Shown: positions 9,130-16,780, counted from the first letter of the stretch. The stretch: DNA of 32,772 bases from Cuspidothrix sp046080565 (GCA_046080565.1 JBJTUF010000197.1:1-32772); one strand, 5' to 3'. The notes: generated by a model from the letters alone, not told the origin. Made by a program: numbers and translations.

Positions 9130-9692
9130 GCAGCAATTATCACCTTCAGTAGAAAAAATCATCTAAGATTTTTAGATAAAATGATGGAATGTAATTATCA
9201 AGATCGTTATCCATCTGCAAAGGAAGCACTACCAATCTCTCCCACTCAACCTATTAATAATCCATAATCTCATACTTGTGGATCAACATTACCACAACCA
9301 TCTAATAATCCTTTATCTCATACTACCCATAACCATAAATTAGCAAAAATTGCTGGTGTCAGTTCAGGATTAATTATCATTAGTGGAATAATTGTATTTT
9401 TAAAACCTCCTATTGTTGAATGTCAAGGACTAACATCACCATATTCTCATCAGTAATATGAAGTAAATATCGCCTATACTCAATATTGGCAACAAGATAA
9501 TTCAACAGATACCTATGGTCAAATAGTAACATTTATCTCTGTTAAAAATCAGGATGTTCAAAAAATATGTATTTGTTAACCTTAAGAGTAACTACCGCTT
9601 ATCGCATTACTTACACTACATCATAAAAAGATTATGAAAGGTTTTTACCAACAGTAGAAATAATGATTAAATCATTAGGAATTAATCAGTAA
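9130..9692 (+). pseudogene. Remnant of a Ser/Thr protein kinase (C-terminal part)
   Basis: One frame reads AAIITFSRKNHLRFLDKMME then CNYQDRYPSAKEAL, the usual end of the kinase domain in cyanobacterial Hanks-type kinases (LDKMxxYxxQDRYxSAxEAL). A Pro/Ser/His-rich linker, a membrane helix (GLIIISGIIVFL) and an extracytoplasmic stretch follow in the same frame. Stops interrupt it at about 9268-9270, 9454-9456 and 9578-9580. In a shifted frame the sequence continues as AYRITYTTS, stop, KDYERFLPTVEIMIKSLGIN, stop at 9690-9692, which looks like the true C-terminus. The catalytic lobes are absent upstream. It is a clear dead gene with at least four stops and one frameshift. Confidence 0.7.
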
Positions 9693-9697
9693 GTGAC

Positions 9698-9771
9698 AGG
9701 ACTTACGCAAAATATCTCTCAAACTCTCTTTCCTTCGTGGTTCATTCTTCCGTTACTTGTACGTAAGTCCT
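9698..9771. repeat. Dispersed repeat with AGGACTTACG / CGTAAGTCCT ends
   Basis: The element starts AGGACTTACG and ends with the complementary CGTAAGTCCT, enclosing about 54 bases that include ATCTCTCAAACTCT and CCTTCGTGGTTC. It is the same family as 651-720, and shares its ends but not its centre with 17645-17733. It begins six bases after the kinase remnant and ends just before the menH leader, so it may contribute to the menH 5' region. Confidence 0.5.
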
Positions 9772-9835
9772 AAGAGGATGTTTGAAAAAACACTCTCTGA
9801 AAAAATATCAATTTTATCTACTAAATAACATAAAA

Positions 9836-10720
9836 ATGACTTCTAACAAATTTCAATTCAACTATTCTTTAATTACTAACCACAATAAACCCATCATTTT
9901 TTTCCTCCACGGTTTCATAGGGAATATTGATGAATTTGATCAAACCATCAAATTATTATTTGATAACTTTTCTTACCTAACTTTAGACTTACCAGGACAT
10001 GGCAAAACTCAAGTTGATAATGATGAAAACTATACCATATCATCCATAGCACAAGCTATTATTAACTTATTAGATCAATTAAATATTGAAAAATGTTTTT
10101 TAATTGGTTATTCCATGGGCGGAAGATTAGCTTTATATCTCACTCTCCATTTTCCCCAAAGATTTATTAAAGTTATCTTAGAATCTGCCTCTCCTGGTTT
10201 ATTAACAGAAACAGCAAGATTAGCCAGAATTAAAAGTGATTCTCAAATAGCTCAAAAATTATCGAGAATGACAAATCAAGATGATTTTTATAACTTTCTC
10301 AATCATTGGTATCAACAACCAATTTTTGGTGATATTAAAAATCATCCACAATATCAATCTATGCTTGAAAGTAGAATAACAAATCATCCCCTCAACCTAG
10401 TCAAATCATTGCAGTTTATGGGAACAGGTTCTCAACCTAGTTTATGGGAATTACTGACAAAAAATACAATTCCTCTATTATTATTAGTTGGTGAAAAAGA
10501 TGAAAAATTTATTGATATTAATCAAGCAATGAATGAAAAATGTAATTTTATTCAATTAAAAATCATTAATCAAGTCGGTCATAACATCCACCTAGAAAAT
10601 ACTCTAGCATTTGTTGAAAATATTCAAAACTTTTTTTACTCGTTCCCAGACTCCGGCTGGGAATGCCCTCAAGAGGCTCTGCCTCAAGTATCAAAAATCA
10701 ACCAACTCAACAAACAATAA
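9836..10720 (+). CDS. menH: MenH-type alpha/beta hydrolase (SHCHC synthase) with repeat-derived C-terminus
   Basis: The product is an alpha/beta hydrolase that resembles MenH, which removes pyruvate from SEPHCHC in the phylloquinone/menaquinone pathway; phylloquinone serves photosystem I. Seen are the oxyanion region FFLHGFIGN, LDLPGHGKT, and the nucleophile elbow GYSMGGRLAL followed by ILESASPGL, both typical of MenH. Late Asp (LLVGEKDEKF) and His (VGHNIHLEN) complete the triad. I prefer the ATG at 9836, giving MTSNKFQFNYS; a TTG at 9782 would add 18 residues. The normal end should be near QNFFY. The last ~29 residues (SFPDSGWECPQEALPQ and following) are encoded by a REP unit at 10640-10687 and the sequence behind it, so the native stop has been lost. 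The catalytic core seems intact, so it is probably functional. Confidence 0.85.
   Translation: MTSNKFQFNYSLITNHNKPIIFFLHGFIGNIDEFDQTIKLLFDNFSYLTLDLPGHGKTQVDNDENYTISSIAQAIINLLDQLNIEKCFLIGYSMGGRLALYLTLHFPQRFIKVILESASPGLLTETARLARIKSDSQIAQKLSRMTNQDDFYNFLNHWYQQPIFGDIKNHPQYQSMLESRITNHPLNLVKSLQFMGTGSQPSLWELLTKNTIPLLLLVGEKDEKFIDINQAMNEKCNFIQLKIINQVGHNIHLENTLAFVENIQNFFYSFPDSGWECPQEALPQVSKINQLNKQ
10640..10687 (+). repeat. REP unit, A-then-B orientation, inside the 3' end of menH
   Basis: Hairpin A (10643-10663) is TTCCCAG, seven bases, CTGGGAA. Hairpin B (10673-10685) is GAGGC, TCT, GCCTC. The unit is read through by menH. It lies 36 bp from the stop codon of the leftward RAYT gene and is in opposite orientation to the two units on the other side of that gene. 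Confidence 0.8.
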
Positions 10721-10722
10721 AC

Positions 10723-11229
10723 TTAACTTGGTAATTCCAAATAATTCCGATAACTAGAATAACGCCAATGAGATGGCTCATCAACATAACCACGTTGCAC
10801 TGGATTATTATGAATATAATCTAATTTTTGTTTAAACATTTCCTCATTAGAAATTACTTGAGGGTGAAAACCTTCTTGCCAAAGTTGATAATCTTGTTTT
10901 GTTTTATGTTTTAATTTATGAAATTCTAGTTGGTTAAGTATATAAATGGCATTATTTTTATGCAGTAAATCAATAATAGAACGAGCAGTAAATGATTTAA
11001 AATTTCCGATTTCTTTAGATAAGTTAGCAGAACTAGCAATAAGATGCAGATGATTTTCCATGATGACGTAACCATACAATGTCAACCGCTGCTGATATTG
11101 GAGAAAATTGAGCGAATCTATAATAATTTGGGCAATTTCAATGTTGCCAAATAATGGCATCCAATTTACCAATGTGCAGGTAAGGAAGTGGGGTTGAGTT
11201 CCTAATACATGATAGCGGCTGCGTCCCAT
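10723..11229 (-). CDS. REP-associated tyrosine transposase (RAYT, Y1/IS200-like)
   Basis: The 168-residue protein belongs to the Y1 transposase superfamily, single-strand DNA nucleases that nick at hairpins. Its His-x-His motif is in MENHLHLIA (His60, His62), the candidate nucleophile is Tyr138 in LDYIHNNPVQRGYV, and the block LWQEGFHPQVI plus the end HWRYSSYRNYL are typical of RAYTs, not of IS200 itself (length 140-150). Known RAYTs act on REP palindromes of their own genome and are usually single-copy and domesticated. Here the gene is bracketed by units of a two-hairpin repeat: one at 10640-10687, two at 11261-11305 and 11318-11364, in mirror orientation. No frame damage is seen, so it may be active. 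The ATG at 11229 gives the conserved short start (GRSRYHV). Confidence 0.85.
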   Translation of the reverse strand: MGRSRYHVLGTQPHFLTCTLVNWMPLFGNIEIAQIIIDSLNFLQYQQRLTLYGYVIMENHLHLIASSANLSKEIGNFKSFTARSIIDLLHKNNAIYILNQLEFHKLKHKTKQDYQLWQEGFHPQVISNEEMFKQKLDYIHNNPVQRGYVDEPSHWRYSSYRNYLELPS

Positions 11230-11260
11230 TGAATTTGTTTGATTTATAGTGGTATTAAGG

Positions 11261-11305
11261 TGAGGCAGAGCCTCTGGAGGACTTTCCCAGCCGGAGTCTG
11301 GGAAC
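11261..11305 (-). repeat. REP unit beside RAYT (inner copy)
   Basis: On the plus strand this is hairpin B (GAGGC-AGA-GCCTC, 11262-11274) followed by hairpin A (TTCCCAG-N7-CTGGGAA, 11284-11304). It starts 32 bp upstream of the RAYT start codon, where it could also lie in the transposase's leader RNA. The linker (TGGAGGACT) differs from the next unit (TATGGGGCA). Confidence 0.8.
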
Positions 11306-11317
11306 TAGGGGAAAACG

Positions 11318-11364
11318 TGAGGCAGAGCCTCTATGGGGCATTCCCAGCCGGAGTCTGGGAACGA
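11318..11364 (-). repeat. REP unit beside RAYT (outer copy)
   Basis: This is a second unit in the same orientation as the preceding one, 12 bp further on: hairpin B at 11319-11331 and hairpin A at 11341-11361, ending AACGAG. The right edge abuts the ftsE-like remnant, suggesting that the pair inserted into or recombined within that gene. Confidence 0.8.
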
Positions 11365-11365
11365 G

Positions 11366-11498
11366 AGTGGAGTTTACCATCTTTGACTTGCACAACAGGA
11401 TGATTACAACGTCTTACTAATTGTTCATCGTGGGTGGTAATAATTACTGTTGCACCAAAGGAATTTAACTTTTGAAAAATTTGAATTACTTGCCAAGA
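11366..11498 (-). pseudogene. C-terminal remnant of an FtsE-like ABC ATPase
   Basis: On the minus strand one frame reads WQVIQIFQKLNSFGATVIIT then THDEQLVRRCNHPVVQVKDG, which is the H-loop (TTHDE) and C-terminus of an FtsE/LolD-type ATPase. A stop (11499-11501) precedes it. Walker A, Q-loop, signature and Walker B are all missing; about 180 residues are lost. It sits 15 bp after the stop of the WecG-type gene and runs into the REP unit at 11364, so its own end is also affected. It cannot encode a working ATPase. Confidence 0.65.
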
Positions 11499-11512
11499 TT
11501 AGATTTCCCCTG

Positions 11513-12277
11513 TTAATATTCCCAAGTTTTTACATCTCTGGCAGTAAAACAATAAATCAAGGATTTCAATGCAAATTCTGGTAAGGCTAACATCCGTCGC
11601 CAACGCCAAGGTTCTTGATATAATCTATACAGCCATTCTAAGTTATTATTGGCTAACCAATGGGGAGCGCGTGTTTTTGTTCCTGACCAAATATCAAAAC
11701 TGCCACCAACGCCTACCCAAGTGGAATGAGGACACAAATGGCGATGTTTTGCAATCCATAATTCTTGACGAGGTACGCCTAAACCAACAAAGATAATTTG
11801 TGGTTGTAGTTCGGTTAGGGTTTGTAATAATTGTTGTTCTTCTTCTGGGGAATGATAACCAGAATGTGTCCCCAACATTTTTAATGTAGGCAGTTTTTGT
11901 TTCCATAAATCTGCTGCTGTGGCGGCTATTCCTGGTGCGCCTCCGTACAAAAATATGGATGCAGATATTTGTTTTTTGGCAACTGTTTCTAATAATTTTT
12001 CTGCTAGTTCAATTCCTGGACAACGTTGTATGTCTTGTCCCAGCAAGTATTGTAAATAGAGAACAACTCCTGCTCCGTCGGGAATTACTAATTCAGCATT
12101 TTTAATTACTTTTGCTAAGGCTAGATTCCGTTCTGCTTGCATGGTCATTTCTGCATTTAAGGTGACGACGTGAGTTCCTTGACCTTGCTGTAAACAATCT
12201 ATCAACCAGTCGGGATAATCTTTCATGACATGGACTGGTAAACCTAGTACGGAAAATGCTTGCGGTAGTTTAAACAT
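11513..12277 (-). CDS. WecG/TagA/CpsF family glycosyltransferase (GT26)
   Basis: The 254-residue protein belongs to GT26, which transfers an N-acetyl-mannosamine-type sugar onto a lipid-linked intermediate for wall or exopolysaccharide synthesis. The order is standard: VVTLNAEMTMQAERN (about 38-52, acceptor/catalytic region), LVIPDGAGVVL, RCPGIELAEKLL, the Rossmann-like FLYGGAPGIAATAA, IIFVGLGVPRQELWIAKH, and the amphipathic end GVGGSFDIWSGTKTRAP followed by LEWLYRLYQEPWRWRR, which binds the membrane surface. The length is normal. It is the last intact gene of a leftward group after a 130-bp gap from the TIGR04282 gene. Its sugar substrate cannot be told from the sequence. Confidence 0.9.
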   Translation of the reverse strand: MFKLPQAFSVLGLPVHVMKDYPDWLIDCLQQGQGTHVVTLNAEMTMQAERNLALAKVIKNAELVIPDGAGVVLYLQYLLGQDIQRCPGIELAEKLLETVAKKQISASIFLYGGAPGIAATAADLWKQKLPTLKMLGTHSGYHSPEEEQQLLQTLTELQPQIIFVGLGVPRQELWIAKHRHLCPHSTWVGVGGSFDIWSGTKTRAPHWLANNNLEWLYRLYQEPWRWRRMLALPEFALKSLIYCFTARDVKTWEY

Positions 12278-12407
12278 AATCTTTTTAAAATTAAATTTAC
12301 GATATGTTTTATGACACTAAGTTTAACAAATTTCTGGGTAAGAAGATCCTATCATTTGATACTGATAATTACTATTTTTTTGGTTACATATAATTAATTA
12401 CTTATCA

Positions 12408-13010
12408 TCAAGTTTTCAGATCATCAGGACGATCAATATCTGCTAAAGGTGGGAGAGAATATATTGATAGATCATGGTTTTGGGCAATTTTTAATGTTTG
12501 TATTAATACTTGATCAGTACCCCAGTGAATATTAGTAAATAATTCTGGTATTGGTTGTTGCAAGCCAATTAAGTAATAACCGCCATCTACGGCTGGGCCC
12601 AGTACCAAGTTAAACGTTTTTAATTGCTGAAAGGCGGTGGCTAAAATTTGCGAATTGAGACTGGGACAGTCTGTACCGATAATGATCACTTGTTCTGCTT
12701 TTTGTTGAAAGGCATTGGTGAGCGATCGCTCCATTCTGATACCTAAATCTCCCTCCCCTTGAGTCTGATATTCTAAATCATTTCCTAACCAATTTTGCAT
12801 TTTTTGTAAATTACCGCCAGTAAATCGTATTTCTACGGATATTCTGATGATATTTGCTAATTTTTGTACTTGGGAAATAGTAGATTCTGTCATTTGCTGG
12901 TGTAAATTAGCAGCACCAATTTCTCCCACGGCTGGTATGAGTCGGGTTTTGGTTTTCCCTGGTTCTGGATACCGGGTAAAAATAATTAGGTGTTGTTTAC
13001 AGGTTTTCAA
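12408..13010 (-). CDS. TIGR04282 (DUF2064) glycosyltransferase, arsenosugar-biosynthesis type
   Basis: The 200-residue protein begins with the nucleotide-sugar pattern LIIFTRYPEPGKTKTRLIP, characteristic of TIGR04282/DUF2064. The family signature GTDCPSLN (about 114-121) and VLGPAVDGGYYLIGL (about 135-149) follow, and the end PPLADIDRPDDL is typical. Members near arsM are called arsenosugar-biosynthesis glycosyltransferases; here no arsenic gene is adjacent, so the substrate is open. It starts 12 bp after the rsmE stop on the same strand, so the two are probably cotranscribed. Confidence 0.85.
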   Translation of the reverse strand: MKTCKQHLIIFTRYPEPGKTKTRLIPAVGEIGAANLHQQMTESTISQVQKLANIIRISVEIRFTGGNLQKMQNWLGNDLEYQTQGEGDLGIRMERSLTNAFQQKAEQVIIIGTDCPSLNSQILATAFQQLKTFNLVLGPAVDGGYYLIGLQQPIPELFTNIHWGTDQVLIQTLKIAQNHDLSIYSLPPLADIDRPDDLKT

Positions 13011-13022
13011 TTTAGTGGGTGG

Positions 13023-13730
13023 TCAAGATTCAAATTTGGCTGCTATTAGAGATAGGGCAACTATGGGGGCTGTAACTGCGCGGAGAATGCGACGACCCAG
13101 GGAAATAGGTATAAAACCTGAGTGTACAGCTATTTCTAGTTCTTGATCTGTCCATCCTCCTTCTGGTCCGATAGCAATAATTATTTTATCAGTAATATTA
13201 TGGATTATCTGCTGTAAATGGGGATAGTCGCCACGGGTTTCACAGATGTAACGATGATCAGCAGTAAAGTTTTGTATAGCTGTATTAAAAGTGATTGGTT
13301 CTAGGATGGTGGGAACGATGGTTCTTTCTGATTGTTCTGCGGCTTCTGAGGCTATGCGCCGCCAACGTTCTAGTTTTTGTAAGCTGGGATTTAAGAGGGT
13401 GCGATCGCTCAAAATGGGTACAATACAAGTTACTCCTAATTCTGTACAATACCGGACAATTTCATCAAAGCCATTACCCTTGGGTAAGGCCATCATCAAG
13501 GTAATAGATAGGGGTAATTCCTGATTAGTTTCCAGTTGCTCTAAAATCTGTGCTTGTTCTCCTTGTAGCTGTGCTAACCACCATTTACCCATCCCATCCA
13601 TGGCAATAAATTTGTCACCAGCTTGCAAACGCAATACCCGCCATAAATAATGTTCCTGTTGCGATGTTAATAATAGTTGATTGGCGTGAAGTTGTTGAGG
13701 GGTAATGGTAATGCGTTGAAGTTGTGACAT
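13023..13730 (-). CDS. rsmE: 16S rRNA (uracil-1498-N3)-methyltransferase RsmE
   Basis: RsmE is a SPOUT methyltransferase that uses SAM to methylate U1498 in helix 44 of 16S rRNA. The N-terminal PUA-like domain (HYLWRVLRLQAGDKF) precedes the knot domain with LPKGNGFDEIVRYCTELGV, IAIGPEGGWTDQELEIA and the final loop LGRRILRAVTAPIVALS. In many bacteria the last motif reads LRTETA; the Glu is Val here, which I believe is common in cyanobacteria but could not check. I prefer the ATG at 13730 (MSQLQRITI), giving 235 residues; a TTG at 13745 would add five. The 3' end is close to the TIGR04282 gene. Confidence 0.9.
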   Translation of the reverse strand: MSQLQRITITPQQLHANQLLLTSQQEHYLWRVLRLQAGDKFIAMDGMGKWWLAQLQGEQAQILEQLETNQELPLSITLMMALPKGNGFDEIVRYCTELGVTCIVPILSDRTLLNPSLQKLERWRRIASEAAEQSERTIVPTILEPITFNTAIQNFTADHRYICETRGDYPHLQQIIHNITDKIIIAIGPEGGWTDQELEIAVHSGFIPISLGRRILRAVTAPIVALSLIAAKFES

Positions 13731-13874
13731 TATGGGAATAGGCAAGAGGCAATAGGCAAGAGTGAAGAAGACTATAACTAGGAACTTGCGTTACCTACTT
13801 ATTTACGGCAGATTGCAGATCAATGAGGTAGATAATTTAAATTAAAACCTATACACAAAACCTGTTTTACTTCT

Positions 13875-13898
13875 GACTCGGTGACTCGGTGACTCGGT
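13875..13898. repeat. Short tandem repeat, 8 bp x 3
   Basis: GACTCGGT is repeated three times without change just after the stop of the TPR gene. It lies in the 163-bp gap between that gene and rsmE. No function can be given; the copy number could vary between strains. Confidence 0.7.
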
Positions 13899-13908
13899 GA
13901 ATTCTGCT

Positions 13909-14658
13909 CTATTGTGTTTGTAATAATTGCTGAAACTGCTTTATCCCTCTGATTTTATCAAAATCGGGGTCGCTTTTGGCCAGATCCTGATATTTTTGGG
14001 GGAAAAGTTTAATAGCTTGTTTCAGGTTTTCTACAGCTAATTCTGGATTGTTTTGCAAGGCATAATTACAGGCTTTATTATAATATGCTTGATGCAAATT
14101 AGGTTGGATAGTAATTGCTTGATTGTAAGAGGCTAAGGCTTCTTTGTAGCGTTGCAATTTTGTGAGAGCAATTCCGCGATTAATCCAAGCTTCATGTTTA
14201 CTTGGTTCAATTGTAATGGCTTCATTGTATGATTTTACAGCTTCTTCGTAACGGCGTAAAGAGGTTAAAGCATTGCCTCGATTATACCAAGCTTGAATCT
14301 GATTAGGACGAATAGATATCGCTTTATCATAAGATTCTACAGCTTCTGTATATTGTTGCAAAGCAATTAAGGCATTACCACGATTAACATAAGTTTCTGG
14401 ACTATCATGTTTGAGTGCTATCACCTGATTATAGATGACTAAAGCTTCTTGATAACGGTGGCTATCTAATAAACCATTACCTTGGAGTAATAGGTTTTCT
14501 GCTTTTTGACTATCTTGTACTTCTGTAATCAGTTGGTTAACATTGGTTTGTTGAACTACTTGTTGAGCATTGTCAGATGAAGAATTTGCTAAATCATTAC
14601 AACCAATTAATAAGCAACTGATTAAACTAGAGGCAATTAAGCGCTGCCAAATTACCAT
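13909..14658 (-). CDS. TPR-repeat lipoprotein
   Basis: The 249-residue protein starts with a lipoprotein signal peptide, ending in the lipobox LLIGC with Cys20 as the lipidation site. After a Ser/Asn/Gln-rich spacer, five tetratricopeptide repeats run from about 54 to 225 (for example WYNRGNALTSLRRYEEAVKS and WINRGIALTKLQRYKEALAS). The end LAKSDPDFDKIRGIKQF is a familiar capping segment of cyanobacterial TPR proteins. It should be anchored to a membrane facing the periplasm and act as a protein-protein scaffold; partners are unknown. It is transcribed toward rsmE. Confidence 0.88.
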   Translation of the reverse strand: MVIWQRLIASSLISCLLIGCNDLANSSSDNAQQVVQQTNVNQLITEVQDSQKAENLLLQGNGLLDSHRYQEALVIYNQVIALKHDSPETYVNRGNALIALQQYTEAVESYDKAISIRPNQIQAWYNRGNALTSLRRYEEAVKSYNEAITIEPSKHEAWINRGIALTKLQRYKEALASYNQAITIQPNLHQAYYNKACNYALQNNPELAVENLKQAIKLFPQKYQDLAKSDPDFDKIRGIKQFQQLLQTQ

Positions 14659-14917
14659 ACTGCACCTACAAAACTCATATTATGATCCTAAAACTGATTG
14701 ACATTTAAAAGTCGTATCAAAATCAACTGATTCTTACTAAATTGTTTTCTGATTATATAAACTAAAAATGAAGATTTGGATAAGGTTATGATAAATTAGC
14801 CATAGGATACCATATCCAATCTCAAGCAATCAATTTGTAAGCATTAGGCTATCAGCCGTCCGATAACATCAATTCCATCATTGTATAAAATTTACTCATC
14901 TATGGCAATCTTTATTA

Positions 14918-15120
14918 TATAGCAATCCGTTTTGATTTCTGAATGGATTTGTGTAGGACGGAAATTAGATAACAGAGAATAAATTAATATATGGGAATCT
15001 GGTTTGATTACTCATAGCGAAGGATAGTGTTAGCCATATTTTCCTACCTAGGAAGGCAAGAGGATTCGAGAATATAAAGGTGTACCGAGTTCCGTTCAAA
15101 AATCAAATAGGAGTTCTATA
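14918..15120. mobile_element. MITE-like element with ~30-bp imperfect terminal inverted repeats
   Basis: The left end (TATAGCAATCCG, TTTTGATTTCTGAATGGA) and the complement of the right end (TATAGAACTCCT, ATTTGATTTTTGAACGGA) match at about 24 of 30 positions. The 203-bp element has no coding capacity. A solo copy of the end sequence lies at 31784-31815. It fills much of the 562-bp gap between the divergent TPR and pentapeptide genes, so their promoters may lie within or beside it. The remaining sequence of the gap shows no recognisable gene. Confidence 0.55.
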
Positions 15121-15220
15121 TACTTTATTAGATTGGGGAAACGCTATATAATACGTTGAATATAGGTATTTTTACAGCCCTTGGGTTTGTGGTGAGACGA
15201 TTGGAGGAAAATTATAAAGT

Positions 15221-16546
15221 ATGACTATTCATGAATCTGATACATCTCACCCATCTTCTCCAGAGATTAGGCAGGAAGATGAATTAGAAATAGATGACAG
15301 TGAGCAGTTATTCGTAGAAGAAGAAAAGCTTAACAAATCAGTATTTTTACCATCTTCTCTGAAAACAAGTTTGTTAAAGAGAACGTCGTCCCTGCTAGAA
15401 AATAAATCCCGCATTGAGGTAGTAATTACCCCTAGAATTTTGTTATTTACAACTTTAGCGATCGCCTTGGATCTCATTGGTATAGTTACTAATAACTCAT
15501 TTCTAGGGATTTTAGGAACTATCCCCACCTTGTTTTTATCATTGTGGATACTTTTCCCCCGCTTGCAAGATGTCATCCGCGAGTGGTTTTCACCCCAAGA
15601 CAAACATCTATTTATTGGTTTGGTAGGCATTATTGTCGCCATAATTGGCTTATTAAAGTTTACAAATTTGGGGAATATTTTACTGCGTTGGGGCAGTAGA
15701 ATCAACTGGGAAGCATCGGGAACTTTAGCCGAATGGTTTGGGGCATTAGGACAAATTGCGATCGCTATTATTGCCGTTTATGTAGCTTGGCGACAATATA
15801 TAATTTCTAAAGATTTGACTATCCAACAAAACCTACTGACAGTACAGCAAAACATTATCACCCAACAACAAACCATAGATTCCTACTTCCAGGGTATTTC
15901 CGATTTAGTCTTAGATGAAGAAGGATTATTAGAAGATTGGCCACAAGAAAGAGCGATCGCTGAAGGACGTACCGCCGCCATATTTAGTAGTGTAGATGGC
16001 AGTGGTAAAGCCAAAATTCTCCGCTTTCTCTCCCGTTCTAAATTACTTACGCCTCTACAGCGCGATCGCCGTTTAGGGAGAGCTATTCTTGATGGTAGTG
16101 GTGGTTACGCCGAAGATCGTTTAGAAGGAGTCCGCGTCATAGATTTAGGTGTCATGTTAGCCGGCGCTGATCTTGCTGACAATGACTTACGATGGACAGA
16201 TTTAAGTGAAGCTAATCTCATCCGGGCTAATCTGAGTGGTTGTGACCTCGTAAAAGCCAATCTTTCCCGCACCATCTTATATGATGCCAACCTCAGCGAC
16301 AGTGATTTAAACGGAGTTCGTCTCTTTTACGGTGCAGTAGAACAAGCATCCCCCCGCAGTCGCAGCGAACCCCCCAATTATGAAACCGGAGAACACACCG
16401 GCGCAGTCATCGAAAACGCCAACTTTACCAACGCCCAAAGAATGTCCGACTCCATCCGTTATTACTGCTGCGCTTGGTGTGGAGAAAAAAGCCGCAAAAC
16501 AATCCCCGGAGGTTGTGCTGACATTCCCAACAAACTCGGTAGATAA
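15221..16546 (+). CDS. Membrane protein with pentapeptide repeats and Cys-rich tail
   Basis: The 441-residue protein has an acidic N-terminus (about 1-40), then four probable membrane segments: about 72-90, 93-112, 129-148 and 172-190 (ALGQIAIAIIAVYVAWRQY). A Gln-rich coiled segment (LTIQQNLLTVQQNIITQQQ) links to a soluble domain (about 220-300). Pentapeptide repeats of the A(D/N)LxxxxL type run from about 312 to 365 (GADLADNDLRWTDLSEANLI). The tail has YYCCAWCGEKS and a further Cys, a small metal-site-like cluster. It is common in filamentous cyanobacteria; function unknown. The Shine-Dalgarno GGAGG lies about 13 bases upstream of the ATG. Its downstream neighbour is a 17-bp minisatellite. 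Confidence 0.85.
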   Translation: MTIHESDTSHPSSPEIRQEDELEIDDSEQLFVEEEKLNKSVFLPSSLKTSLLKRTSSLLENKSRIEVVITPRILLFTTLAIALDLIGIVTNNSFLGILGTIPTLFLSLWILFPRLQDVIREWFSPQDKHLFIGLVGIIVAIIGLLKFTNLGNILLRWGSRINWEASGTLAEWFGALGQIAIAIIAVYVAWRQYIISKDLTIQQNLLTVQQNIITQQQTIDSYFQGISDLVLDEEGLLEDWPQERAIAEGRTAAIFSSVDGSGKAKILRFLSRSKLLTPLQRDRRLGRAILDGSGGYAEDRLEGVRVIDLGVMLAGADLADNDLRWTDLSEANLIRANLSGCDLVKANLSRTILYDANLSDSDLNGVRLFYGAVEQASPRSRSEPPNYETGEHTGAVIENANFTNAQRMSDSIRYYCCAWCGEKSRKTIPGGCADIPNKLGR

Positions 16547-16603
16547 TCCCCCATCCTCCCCCAAAACCGTAGGGGCAATCCCCCCGTGGTTGCCCGATGA
16601 ATC

Positions 16604-16773
16604 GGGGTAGGCACGGGGACGGGGTAGGCACGGGGACGGGGTAGGCACAGGGACGGGGTAGGCACAGGGACGGGGTAGGCACAGGGACGGGGTAGGCACG
16701 GGGACGGGGTAGGCACGGGGACGGGGTAGGCACAGGGACGGGGTAGGCACAGGGACGGGGTAGACACGGGGGC
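16604..16773. repeat. 17-bp minisatellite, ten units
   Basis: The unit GGGGTAGGCACRGGGAC is repeated ten times without a gap. Units differ mainly at one position, in the order G,G,A,A,A,G,G,A,A, and then a diverged last unit (GGGGTAGACACGGGGGC). It lies between the convergent ends of the pentapeptide gene and the secreted-protein gene. Because 17 is not a multiple of three and the minus strand lacks stops, long Pro-rich frames appear there, but they are artefacts. The strand is G-rich and could form unusual structures. Confidence 0.95.
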
Positions 16774-16780
16774 GCTACCC

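Noticed and set aside
9782..9835. TTG start for MenH adding 18 residues
   Set aside because: The added part is Lys/Asn-rich and unlike the family start; ATG at 9836 gives the expected beginning.
12847..13146. Plus-strand frame across rsmE and the TIGR04282 gene
   Set aside because: Antisense of two well-supported genes; no recognisable product.
13875..13898. Iteron or regulatory array
   Set aside because: Only three 8-bp units downstream of a gene; too short to support a function.
16604..16773. CRISPR array
   Set aside because: Units are contiguous 17-mers without spacers and no cas gene is near.
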